This document shows, one piece after another, positions 1-7,659 of a stretch of DNA of 64,000 nucleotides. The notes beneath the pieces were generated by a model. The model saw only the letters and a program-made list of their open reading frames with translations, did no database searches and was not told the DNA's origin. Location of the stretch: contig NZ_JAQIJT010000001.1 in the NCBI RefSeq assembly GCF_036946125.1, forward strand, positions 1,140,501 through 1,204,500, in the 5' to 3' direction. A program made the position numbers and the translations under genes. This DNA is from Sphingomonas adhaesiva. GTDB taxonomy: Bacteria > Pseudomonadota > Alphaproteobacteria > Sphingomonadales > Sphingomonadaceae. Position 1 is the stretch's first letter; each line of letters starts with the position of its first letter.

Positions 1-730
1 GCATCTGTCCCTGCACCTCGCCGATCGCACGGATCAGCCCGGCGGCGGTCGACGCCGCGTCGCGCATCGCCAGCGCGGATTGCTCGGCGGCGGCGGCGAC
101 CTCGCTGGTCTTGCCCAGCATCCGCCGCGTGGCGGCGGCGCTGCCCGCCGCCTGCTCGCGGATCTCCACGCCTTCGCCGTCGATCTCCTCGATACCGTCG
201 GCGATGCTGGTGCGGAACGCCGCGCCGCGTGCCTGCCGGTCGGCGCGGTCGCGCTCCGCCGCCATATGCGCCAGATGATCGGCCATCAGCTCGGCCTCGA
301 CCAGCGCGATCCGCTGGATGGTATCGGCCATGACGCTCAGCCGCGCCGTGTCGCCCGCGACGCCCCGTTCGAGCAGCGACAGCACATGCGCGTTGCTGGC
401 CGCCATCGCCTTCAAAAAGGCGCCGAGCGGCACGCCGACATTCTGCGTCTGCTCGACATAGCGGATCAGCGCGGTGCGCCACGCATCGCTCAGCGGCGCG
501 GCATAGCGCAGCCGGCCATAGCGGCGGCCGCGCGCGATGTGGCGGTTCATGTCGGCTGCGCTCGCGGGACGCGCGACCTGCGGCACCTCGCCCAGCGACA
601 GATAGAGGTTCCAGAACGCGGCGGAGGCGCCGGTCCAGCCGTTGTCCGCCGCATCGACGATGGCGACGATCCGGGCACAGGACGGGGCGATGGACCCATC
701 CCAGTCCGACGGATGCGCGAGCGTGGTCAT
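1..730 (-). CDS. Methyl-accepting transducer, soluble, partial (C-terminus beyond window)
   Basis: Reading from ATG at 730 toward position 1, about 243 residues are visible before the window edge. There is no signal peptide or membrane helix, so the protein is probably cytoplasmic. Residues 1 to about 160 are a helical N-terminal sensor region I cannot firmly name; its size and layout resemble globin-coupled sensor proteins. The signalling region starts near residue 200 with the stretch MLGKTSEVAAAAEQSA, shared with the upstream neighbour. The gene begins 26 bases after the stop of that neighbour, so the two are probably co-transcribed. The hairpin tip of the signalling domain is missing only because the window ends. 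Confidence 0.75.
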   Translation of the reverse strand, partial: MTTLAHPSDWDGSIAPSCARIVAIVDAADNGWTGASAAFWNLYLSLGEVPQVARPASAADMNRHIARGRRYGRLRYAAPLSDAWRTALIRYVEQTQNVGVPLGAFLKAMAASNAHVLSLLERGVAGDTARLSVMADTIQRIALVEAELMADHLAHMAAERDRADRQARGAAFRTSIADGIEEIDGEGVEIREQAAGSAAATRRMLGKTSEVAAAAEQSALAMRDAASTAAGLIRAIGEVQGQM

Positions 731-756
731 CGATCGTTCCGCTGCCCCACGTCGAT

Positions 757-2100
757 TCAGGCCGCGACCTTGGTCGCGAAATCGAGCGCATGGGTATCGA
801 GCGCCCCCAGCCGGCCGGCGAGCGAATCGAACCCGCGGCCCAGCTGGTCGATCTCGGTCGCGACCGCTTCGGTATCCTGGCGGATCGCGCCGATCGTGTG
901 CGACATCGAATCGGCGGCGAGCGCGGTTTCGTCGACCGCGGCGGTGATCGCGGTGACGGTCTGCGCCTGCGCCTCCATCGCGGTACGGATGCGCGTGGCG
1001 GAGCCCTGCACCTCGGCGACGGTGTCGCGGATCGAGGCGCTGGTGTCGACGGTCACCTGCGTCGCGGCCTGGATCGCGGCGATCTTGGCGGCGATGTCGT
1101 CGGTCGCGCGCGCGGTCTGGCTGGCCAGGCTCTTCACCTCCTGCGCCACCACCGCGAAGCCGCGCCCGGCATCGCCAGCGCGCGCCGCCTCGATCGTGGC
1201 GTTCAGCGCCAGCAGGTTGGTCTGCCCGGCGATGTCGCGGATCAGCCCCAGGATCGATTCGATCGACTTGGCATGGTCGCTCAGCGCGCCCGATACCGCG
1301 ACCGCGTCGCCCGCCTGCGCGGCGGCGCGTGTGGCGACGTCGGCGGCGATCTCGACCTCGGCGCGCGCATCCTCGATCGCGCGGATCAGCCCGGCGGCGG
1401 TCGCCGCGGCGTCGCGCATCGCGACGGCGGACTGTTCCGCGGCGGCGGCGACCTCGCTGGTCTTGCCCAGCATGCCGCGCACCGACGACGACGTGCTCGA
1501 CGCCTGCGCCCGCAGCGTGCCGCTCTCGCCGTTGGTGTCCGCCACGCTCGCGGTGATCGTGTCGCGGAACTCGTCCGACAGCTGATCGCGCTTGGCCTGG
1601 GCGAAGATGCGGTCGTAGCCCGCGAAGAGCTCCACCGTCAGCTCGGTCTCCATCCCGAACAGGCACATCAGCGTGTCGATCAGGGTGTGGTAACGCGGAT
1701 CGTCGCGATCCAGCGTCTCCGTCAGCACCTGCATCGCGGCGCGGTCCGCCGCGCACGACATCGCCAGCAGCGACATCGTGGAGATGTTGGCGGCGATCGC
1801 GGCCGCCACGGACCGCTCCAGCGACTCGACCCAGGCATAGCCGTTCAGGTGGTTGAGGCGGTTGCGCAGATAATTGACCCCGGCGTCGACGCGCTGCTGG
1901 TTTTGCAGATGCGCCCATTCCACCTGGCCCGGGTGCGACTGACGCCAGGAGATCCAATAGGCCTCGGACACTTCCGCCGCGCGCGGTCCGATGATCGACC
2001 ACAGTTCCGCCGCACGGCTCACCAGCGTGCCGTCGCCGTCGAAGGCACGGATGCGCGACGCCAGATCGACGCTGCGGGCAACGGTGGTGGGCGGCGGCAT
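757..2100 (-). CDS. Soluble methyl-accepting chemotaxis-type transducer
   Basis: A 447-residue protein from ATG at 2100 (a GTG at 2148 would add 16 residues). No membrane segment is visible. Residues about 20-190 form a helical N-terminal domain, possibly a protoglobin-like sensor, but I cannot assign the haem ligand. The C-terminal half is a methyl-accepting signalling domain with the typical hairpin-tip sequence around NLLALNATIEAARAGDAGRG, which couples to CheA/CheW. It would relay a cytoplasmic signal, perhaps oxygen or redox state, to a chemotaxis-type kinase. The downstream gene (1-730) is a paralogue sharing a near-identical segment, which suggests tandem duplication. Confidence 0.85.
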   Translation of the reverse strand: MPPPTTVARSVDLASRIRAFDGDGTLVSRAAELWSIIGPRAAEVSEAYWISWRQSHPGQVEWAHLQNQQRVDAGVNYLRNRLNHLNGYAWVESLERSVAAAIAANISTMSLLAMSCAADRAAMQVLTETLDRDDPRYHTLIDTLMCLFGMETELTVELFAGYDRIFAQAKRDQLSDEFRDTITASVADTNGESGTLRAQASSTSSSVRGMLGKTSEVAAAAEQSAVAMRDAAATAAGLIRAIEDARAEVEIAADVATRAAAQAGDAVAVSGALSDHAKSIESILGLIRDIAGQTNLLALNATIEAARAGDAGRGFAVVAQEVKSLASQTARATDDIAAKIAAIQAATQVTVDTSASIRDTVAEVQGSATRIRTAMEAQAQTVTAITAAVDETALAADSMSHTIGAIRQDTEAVATEIDQLGRGFDSLAGRLGALDTHALDFATKVAA

Positions 2101-2226
2101 GACCCGAGCGCTCAAGCTATTTCTCCAGCACGGCAAAGTTCGACGCACCGACCTACCGCGGCAGTGGTAAACAAGGAGTTAGGGCGCGGCGTTCATCGCG
2201 ACGCGGCGGCGGGGTAAGCCGGGTGC

Positions 2227-2255
2227 TTGCATCCGTGCGCGCCACGCCGCATAGA
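2227..2255 (+). promoter_or_regulatory. Candidate sigma70-type promoter of sdhCDA
   Basis: TTGCAT at 2227-2232 and CATAGA at 2250-2255 are separated by 17 bases. They lie in the intergenic region between the divergent transducer gene and sdhC. The predicted transcript would start near 2262 and give a leader of about 40 bases. The match is moderate, so this is an inference from motif and position. Confidence 0.4.
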
Positions 2256-2303
2256 CCGCGCCAAACCGTTCGACCGACCCGTAGCTCTTCAAGGAACCAG
2301 CGC

Positions 2304-2729
2304 TTGGCCACCAGACCCGACCGCCCGCGCAGCCCGCACCTGTTCAGCGGCCCGCTCGCGATCCACTATCGCTGGAGCCCGGCGATGACCGCGTCGATCA
2401 TGCATCGCGTGACCGGCGACGGCATGGCGACCGTGGGCACGGTCCTGCTCGTCTGGTGGCTGGCGGCGATCGCATCGGGGGCGGATGCCTATGCCACCTT
2501 CCTCGACGTGTTCACGACCTCGACCGGCCGGCTCAACGTGCTGGGCTGGATCGTCGGCGTCGGGCTCACCTGGTCGCTGTTCCAGCATATGATGAGCGGG
2601 ATCCGCCACTTGGTGATGGACACCGGCGCGGCGTTCGAGCTGAAGGCCAATCGCACCTTCGCCATGCTGACCTTCGTCGCCTCGGCGCTGCTGACGGTTG
2701 CCTTCTGGCTCTATCTGGGGATCAAGTGA
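2304..2729 (+). CDS. sdhC: Succinate dehydrogenase cytochrome b556 subunit
   Basis: SdhC is the first membrane anchor of complex II; it binds haem b and ubiquinone in the inner membrane. I chose TTG at 2304 because AAGGAA lies at 2291-2296 with 7 bases of spacing, and the protein then begins with the family pattern RPRSPHL followed by SIMHRVTG. An upstream ATG at 2223 would add 27 atypical residues. The 141-residue product has three membrane segments; the His in HMMSGIRHL is the expected haem ligand. Its stop overlaps the sdhD start by one base (TGATG). Confidence 0.93.
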   Translation: MATRPDRPRSPHLFSGPLAIHYRWSPAMTASIMHRVTGDGMATVGTVLLVWWLAAIASGADAYATFLDVFTTSTGRLNVLGWIVGVGLTWSLFQHMMSGIRHLVMDTGAAFELKANRTFAMLTFVASALLTVAFWLYLGIK

Positions 2730-3106
2730 TGAGCACCGAGATCGGCCGGGTCCGCGGGCTGGGCAGCGCGCACGCCGGGGCGCACCACTGGTGGCATCAG
2801 AAGCTGACCGCGGGCACCAACCTGCTGCTGATGGCGTGGCTGCTGGCGTCGATCGCGACGCTGCCGTCCTATGATTACGTCACGGTGCGGCTGTGGCTGC
2901 ATTCGATGTGGGCGGCGGTGCCGATGGTGCTGCTGATCGCCTCGGTCTTCTACCACTTCCGCCTCGGGCTGCAGGTCGTGATCGAGGATTATTCGCACAA
3001 GGAAAATCGCTTCGTGATGATGATCCTGCTGAACGTCTTCACCGTCGCGACCGCCGCCATCGCCATCTTCTCGATCCTCAAGGTCGCCTTCGGAGCCGCC
3101 GCCTGA
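2729..3106 (+). CDS. sdhD: Succinate dehydrogenase membrane anchor subunit
   Basis: SdhD is the second complex II anchor. The 125-residue product has three predicted membrane helices (about 28-48, 57-80 and 95-118). The segment YHFRLGLQVVIEDY is the conserved region that helps form the haem and quinone pocket. The ATG at 2729 overlaps the sdhC stop and its own stop overlaps the ATG of sdhA, so the three genes are translationally coupled. Confidence 0.92.
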   Translation: MSTEIGRVRGLGSAHAGAHHWWHQKLTAGTNLLLMAWLLASIATLPSYDYVTVRLWLHSMWAAVPMVLLIASVFYHFRLGLQVVIEDYSHKENRFVMMILLNVFTVATAAIAIFSILKVAFGAAA

Positions 3107-4908
3107 TGTCTGATGCGTATAAGATCATCGATCATACCTATGACGCGGTCGTGGTCGGCGCGGGCGGATCGGGGCTGCGCGCCACGATGGGCATCGCGGA
3201 GAGCGGGCTGAAGACCGCCTGCATCACCAAGGTGTTCCCGACCCGCTCGCACACCGTCGCGGCGCAGGGCGGCATCGCCGCGTCGCTCGGCAACAACTCG
3301 CCCGATCACTGGTCGTGGCACATGTTCGACACCGTCAAGGGCTCCGACTGGCTCGGCGACCAGGACGCGATCGAATATATGGTGCGCGAGGCGCCGGCCG
3401 CGGTGTACGAGCTGGAGCACGCCGGCGTGCCGTTCAGCCGCAACGACAATGGCACCATCTACCAGCGCCCGTTCGGCGGCCACATGCAGAACATGGGCGA
3501 GGGGCCTCCCGTGCAGCGCACCTGCGCCGCGGCGGACCGCACCGGCCACGCCATGCTTCACGCTTTGTACCAGCAGTCGCTGAAGTACGACGCCGATTTC
3601 TACGTCGAATATTTCGCGCTCGACCTCATCATGGAGAATGGGGCCTGCCGCGGCGTGATCGCGCTGTGCATGGAGGACGGCTCGATCCACCGCTTCCGCA
3701 GCCACGCGGTGGTCCTCGCCACCGGCGGCGGCGGGCGCGTGTACCAGTCGGCGACCTCGGCGCATACCTGCACCGGCGACGGCAATGGCATGGCGCTGCG
3801 CGCCGGGCTGCCGCTCCAGGACATGGAGTTCGTCCAGTTCCACCCGACCGGCATCTACGGCGCGGGCGTCCTCATCACCGAGGGTGCGCGCGGCGAGGGC
3901 GGCTACCTCACCAACTCCGAGGGCGAGCGCTTCATGGAGCGCTACGCTCCGTCTGCAAAGGACCTCGCCAGCCGCGACGTCGTCGCGCGCTCGATGGCGA
4001 TGGAGATGCGCGAGGGCCGCGGCGTCGGCAAGGACAAGGACCACATCTTCCTCCACCTCGACCATATCGATCCCAAGGTGCTGCACGAGCGGCTGCCGGG
4101 CATCACCGAGACGGGGAAGATCTTCGCGGGCGTCGACCTGACGCGCCAGCCGCTCCCCGTCACGCCCACCGTCCACTACAACATGGGCGGCATCCCGTGT
4201 AACTATCACGGCGAGGTCGTGAATCCGCGCGACGGCAACCCCGATGCGATCGTGCCCGGCCTGTTCGCGGTGGGCGAGGCGGCGTGCGTCTCGGTCCACG
4301 GCGCCAACCGTCTCGGCTCCAATTCGCTGATCGACCTCGTCGTCTTCGGCCGCGCCACCGGCCTGCGCCTCAGGGAGACGCTGAAGCCGAACACCTCGCA
4401 CAACCCGCTGCCCAAGGGCTCGGAGGAGATGGCGCTCGGCCGGCTCGATCACTTCCGCCATGCCAAGGGGGCGACGCCCACCGCGCAGCTGCGCGCCGAG
4501 ATGCAGAAGACGATGCAGAAGCACTGCGCCGTGTTCCGCGACACCGCGCTGCTGGCGGAGGGCGTGCAGAAGATCGAGGGCATCAACCGCGGGATGCAGG
4601 ACATCGGCCTCACCGACCGCTCGCTGATCTGGAACACCGATCTGGTCGAGACGCTGGAGCTCGACAATCTGATCGGCCAGGCGGTCGTGACGATGAAGAG
4701 CGCCGACAACCGCAAGGAAAGCCGCGGCGCGCACATGCACGAGGATTTCCCCGAGCGCGACGACGCCAACTGGATGAAGCACACCACCAGCACCTTCGAT
4801 GGCTGGGGCGGCAAGGGCGGCGCGGTCGCGATCGATTATCGCCCGGTCCACGACTATACGCTCACCGACGACGCGGAATACATCAAGCCGAAGAAGCGGG
4901 TGTATTGA
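3106..4908 (+). CDS. sdhA: Succinate dehydrogenase flavoprotein subunit
   Basis: SdhA oxidises succinate to fumarate with covalently bound FAD, linking the TCA cycle to the respiratory chain. The 600-residue product shows the Rossmann motif VVVGAGGSGLR at residues 15-25, the FAD-attachment His49 in RSHTVAAQGG, and the active-site arginine region GARGEGGYLTN. Length is normal. The start overlaps the sdhD stop. No sdhB (iron-sulfur subunit) follows: the next genes are a convergent toxin-antitoxin pair, so SdhB must be encoded elsewhere. Confidence 0.97.
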   Translation: MSDAYKIIDHTYDAVVVGAGGSGLRATMGIAESGLKTACITKVFPTRSHTVAAQGGIAASLGNNSPDHWSWHMFDTVKGSDWLGDQDAIEYMVREAPAAVYELEHAGVPFSRNDNGTIYQRPFGGHMQNMGEGPPVQRTCAAADRTGHAMLHALYQQSLKYDADFYVEYFALDLIMENGACRGVIALCMEDGSIHRFRSHAVVLATGGGGRVYQSATSAHTCTGDGNGMALRAGLPLQDMEFVQFHPTGIYGAGVLITEGARGEGGYLTNSEGERFMERYAPSAKDLASRDVVARSMAMEMREGRGVGKDKDHIFLHLDHIDPKVLHERLPGITETGKIFAGVDLTRQPLPVTPTVHYNMGGIPCNYHGEVVNPRDGNPDAIVPGLFAVGEAACVSVHGANRLGSNSLIDLVVFGRATGLRLRETLKPNTSHNPLPKGSEEMALGRLDHFRHAKGATPTAQLRAEMQKTMQKHCAVFRDTALLAEGVQKIEGINRGMQDIGLTDRSLIWNTDLVETLELDNLIGQAVVTMKSADNRKESRGAHMHEDFPERDDANWMKHTTSTFDGWGGKGGAVAIDYRPVHDYTLTDDAEYIKPKKRVY

Positions 4909-4986
4909 GCCACGCGCCCCGCCGTCCATCGGCGGCGGGGTAGAAGGTGTACCTGAGCGCCCGGTCGCTACCGCGGTGCGGTTCGA

Positions 4987-5304
4987 TCAGATCGTAAACA
5001 TTTCCGTGAGAATGCCCAGCACTCCCGAGAGCGTTGGGCCATCAAGCGCCCCCAGCCGCTTGACCAGTCGTCGACGGTCCAGCGTCCTGATCTGATCGGG
5101 AAGAACAAGTCCATCCTTGCCGCGAAAGGAGACCGGCATCCGGAAGCGGGCGGGGTGACTGCCACTGGTGAGCGGAGCGACGATCATGGTCGGCGCGCGG
5201 CCGTTCAACTCATCCGGCGAGACGATGACGCAGGGGCGCGTCTTCTGGATCTCACGCCCGATGGTCGGATCGAGCGTGCACAGCCACACCTCGCCGCGCT
5301 TCAC
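4987..5304 (-). CDS. MazF/PemK-family toxin (endoribonuclease)
   Basis: A 105-residue protein of the MazF/PemK fold, whose members cleave mRNA. Family features are RGEVWLCTLDP near the N-terminus, the central block KTRPCVIVSPDELN, and PDQIRTLDRRRL near the C-terminus. The start is taken as GTG at 5304, which overlaps the antitoxin stop as GTGA. A TTG at 5319, closer to a GGAAGG sequence, is the alternative and adds five residues. It lies directly downstream of its antitoxin and converges on sdhA. Confidence 0.88.
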   Translation of the reverse strand: MKRGEVWLCTLDPTIGREIQKTRPCVIVSPDELNGRAPTMIVAPLTSGSHPARFRMPVSFRGKDGLVLPDQIRTLDRRRLVKRLGALDGPTLSGVLGILTEMFTI

Positions 5305-5558
5305 CAGTCGAGCTCGCAATCACCTTCCACGGCAACGTCGAGCCACTCTTTCTCTTCGACGGTGATCTCGTGGCTCGCGAGGCAGGCAGCATCCTCGGCC
5401 CAGCCGCTGCGCGCTTTGCGTAACGGGGTGACGATCACGCGACCGGCATCAACGCGAACGTCCAGAGGCGTTCCTACCGTAGCGCCGAGCTCTTGCAGGA
5501 TAGCCTTCGGTACGATCATCCCGACCGAGTTTCCCATCTTTCGCAGCGCAGTTTCCAT
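5301..5558 (-). CDS. MazE-like antitoxin with AbrB/SpoVT DNA-binding domain
   Basis: An 85-residue protein. Residues 5-45 form an AbrB/SpoVT swapped-hairpin DNA-binding domain (RKMGNSVGMIVPKAIL). The acidic C-terminal half (EDAACLASHEITVEEKEWLD and the tail ending ELDW) is the expected toxin-binding and neutralising region. Such antitoxins repress their own promoter; paired palindromes sit just upstream at 5584-5602. The stop codon overlaps the toxin start. Confidence 0.88.
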   Translation of the reverse strand: METALRKMGNSVGMIVPKAILQELGATVGTPLDVRVDAGRVIVTPLRKARSGWAEDAACLASHEITVEEKEWLDVAVEGDCELDW

Positions 5559-5564
5559 AGCCCC

Positions 5565-5602
5565 AACATAGTCGGTTGCATTGGTTATAACAAGGTTATA
5601 AC
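5565..5602 (-). promoter_or_regulatory. Toxin-antitoxin promoter with twin palindromic operator
   Basis: On the minus strand, TTGTTA (5593-5588), 17 bases, then TATGTT (5570-5565) make a good sigma70 promoter. Only six bases separate the -10 box from the antitoxin ATG, so the transcript is probably leaderless. Two copies of the perfect palindrome GTTATAAC (5584-5591 and 5595-5602), 11 bases centre to centre, overlap the -35 box, which fits autorepression by the AbrB-type antitoxin. The outer copy overlaps the stop codon of the upstream isomerase gene. Confidence 0.6.
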
Positions 5603-6192
5603 CGCGCTTCCACCGCGGCGCGCACCAGCGGCATGCGATCGTTGCCGAAATACATGTCGTCGCCGCCGACGAAGATCGTCGGCGACCCGAACCCGCCCCG
5701 CGCGATCAGCTCGTCGGTGTTGGTGCGTAGCTGCGCCTTGACCGCTTCGTCGCCGATCGCCGCGACCATCGCGTCGCCATCGACCCCCACCTCCGCCGCG
5801 ACGCCGCGCAGCACCGCGTCGTCCGACAGGTCGCGGTCGTCGGTCCAATAGGCCCGGAATGCGGCGCGCGCAAAGGGGACGCAGTCCTGCCCCAGCCAGC
5901 AGCACGCGCGCATCGCCTTCACGCTGTTGACCGGGAAGACGCTCGGCGGAAAGCGGATCTCCAGCCCCTGAAGTCGCGCCCAGTCGCGCAGGTCCTTCGC
6001 CATGTAGCGCGCCTTGGCCGGCACCGGATCGGCGCGCTGCGCATAGACCGATCGGTTGACCGTATTGAACACGCCGCCGACCAGGATCGGCCGCCACGTG
6101 ATCCCGACGCCCAGATCGGCGCCCAGCGGCTGGATGCTCTCGAAGCCCAGCCACGTCCACGGCGACGAACAGTCGAAGAAGAACTCGATCAT
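5596..6192 (-). CDS. 2-hydroxychromene-2-carboxylate isomerase-like (DsbA/kappa-GST fold) protein
   Basis: A 198-residue thioredoxin-fold protein of the HCCA isomerase/kappa GST group. The N-terminal IEFFFDCSSPWTWLG carries the serine that replaces the catalytic cysteine and activates glutathione in this family. The C-terminal GGFGSPTIFVGGDDMYFGNDR is the usual glutathione-binding cis-Pro region. Members act in naphthalene and other aromatic catabolism, but many are orphans, so the substrate is unknown here. ATG at 6192 is preceded by GGGAGAGG. It lies 72 bases after the efflux outer-membrane gene and may belong to that operon. Confidence 0.85.
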   Translation of the reverse strand: MIEFFFDCSSPWTWLGFESIQPLGADLGVGITWRPILVGGVFNTVNRSVYAQRADPVPAKARYMAKDLRDWARLQGLEIRFPPSVFPVNSVKAMRACCWLGQDCVPFARAAFRAYWTDDRDLSDDAVLRGVAAEVGVDGDAMVAAIGDEAVKAQLRTNTDELIARGGFGSPTIFVGGDDMYFGNDRMPLVRAAVEARL

Positions 6193-6264
6193 GGATGACC
6201 TCTCCCTGCTCGGGAGTGTCGCCCACCGCCGCCATCGAGGCAAGCGATCGACTTGGATCACGCT

Positions 6265-7659
6265 CTACGGTCGTGCGACCGCCGCCACGTCCGCCCGCGA
6301 CCAGCCGCCGCCCATCGCCTGATACAGCGCGATATAGCTGGTCAGACGATCCGCCTGCGCCTGCACCAGCGACAGTTCCGCGGTCAGCAGGTTCCGTTGC
6401 GCATCCAGCTGTTCGATATAGCCCGAATAACCCGCGCGGTAGCGGTTGGACGCATTCTGGAGTGCGCCCCGCGCCGCCGCCGCCTGATCCCCGAGCGCGC
6501 TGGCCTGCTCCCCGGTGCGCCGCACCCCGGCCAGCGCATCGTCGACCTCGCGAAACGCCGTCAGCGCGGTACGGCGATAGGCGAAGGCCGCCTGGTCGCG
6601 CCGCGCGGTCGCCGCCCGCTCCTGCGCCCGCAGTCGTCCGCCGTCGAAGATCGGCGCCAGAATGCTCGCCCCCAGCGAGAACAGCGCGACCGGCTGCGAC
6701 AGCGCGGTCGACAGCACCACGCCCGCAGACCCGGTGAGCGCGATATTGGGCAGCATCGCGGCGCGCTGACTGTCGAGCGTGCGGTCGGCCGCGACCAGCG
6801 TCTGCTCGGCCTGAAAGATGTCGGGACGGCGGCGCAGCAGGTCCGCGGGCAGCCCGCCCGGGATCGGCGGCGTGGCGATCGCCTTCAGTGCGCGGCCCCG
6901 TGCGATCGCCCGCGGCGTGTCGCCGGTCAGGACCGCCAGCGCGTTCTCCGCCCGGGTGATCGCCAGTTCGGCGGCGGGGACGAGCTGAGCGGTCGCGGCA
7001 TATTCGCCCTGCGCCTGCCGATATTCCAGCCGCGAGGTATAGCCGGTCTCGAACCGCCGCCGGGCGATCCTCAGCGAATCGGCCCGCGCCGCCAGCGTCT
7101 GCCGCGCGATCGCCAGCCGCTGGTCGAGCGCGCGGAGCGTGACATAGCCCGATGCCGCCGCCGCCGCGGTGGCGAGGCGCACCGTATCGCGCGCCGCCTC
7201 GGTCGCCAGCAGCTGCGCGCGCGCCGCCCGCGTCGCCTGCCGCAGCCGCCCGAACAAATCGAGGTCGAAGCTGGCGGTGACGTTGGGCTGGACCGCCGCC
7301 GACTGCGTCGCCCGGCCCAGCGCGCTCAGCGACTGACCCTGCGTTTCCGGCACGGTGCCACCGATCGTCGGGAGCAGCTGCGCCCGCGCCAGCGCCTCTG
7401 CGGCGCGCGCTTCCTCCACCCGTGCCACCGCGATGTCGATGTCGACGTTGTTGGCCAGCGCGCGCTCGACCAGCGCGGTCAGCTGCGGATCGTCGAATCC
7501 CTGCCACCATTCGCCCGCTATCGCGGCGTCGCCCGGCAGCGCGGTACGCCACGCCGGCGGGGGCACGACCGCGGCGGCGGGCGGCGCGGCGGCGCGGGGG
7601 CCGGGCAGGGTGCATCCCGCCAGCATCACCGGCGCCAGCAGCAGCGAACGCCGCCTCAC
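6265..7659 (-). CDS. Outer-membrane efflux lipoprotein, NodT/TolC family
   Basis: A 464-residue outer-membrane factor that provides the exit duct of a tripartite efflux pump. The GTG start at 7659 overlaps the stop of the adaptor gene (GTGA). The N-terminus (RRRSLLLAPVMLAGC) is a lipoprotein signal with a lipobox cysteine at residue 16. Two tandem OEP repeats follow, with the typical SFDLDLFGR and long helical stretches. It forms a translationally coupled set with the HlyD adaptor and the DHA2 transporter. Confidence 0.92.
   Translation of the reverse strand: MRRRSLLLAPVMLAGCTLPGPRAAAPPAAAVVPPPAWRTALPGDAAIAGEWWQGFDDPQLTALVERALANNVDIDIAVARVEEARAAEALARAQLLPTIGGTVPETQGQSLSALGRATQSAAVQPNVTASFDLDLFGRLRQATRAARAQLLATEAARDTVRLATAAAAASGYVTLRALDQRLAIARQTLAARADSLRIARRRFETGYTSRLEYRQAQGEYAATAQLVPAAELAITRAENALAVLTGDTPRAIARGRALKAIATPPIPGGLPADLLRRRPDIFQAEQTLVAADRTLDSQRAAMLPNIALTGSAGVVLSTALSQPVALFSLGASILAPIFDGGRLRAQERAATARRDQAAFAYRRTALTAFREVDDALAGVRRTGEQASALGDQAAAARGALQNASNRYRAGYSGYIEQLDAQRNLLTAELSLVQAQADRLTSYIALYQAMGGGWSRADVAAVARP

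Noticed and set aside
80..2217. Long plus-strand open frames opposite the transducer genes
   Set aside because: Their translations are arginine- and alanine-rich with no family features; the minus strand encodes clear transducers. Such mirror frames occur opposite most genes here because of high GC.
4909..4986. Terminator after sdhA (CCCCGCCG...CGGCGGCGGGG)
   Set aside because: The stem has a bulge and no U tract follows; too weak to list.
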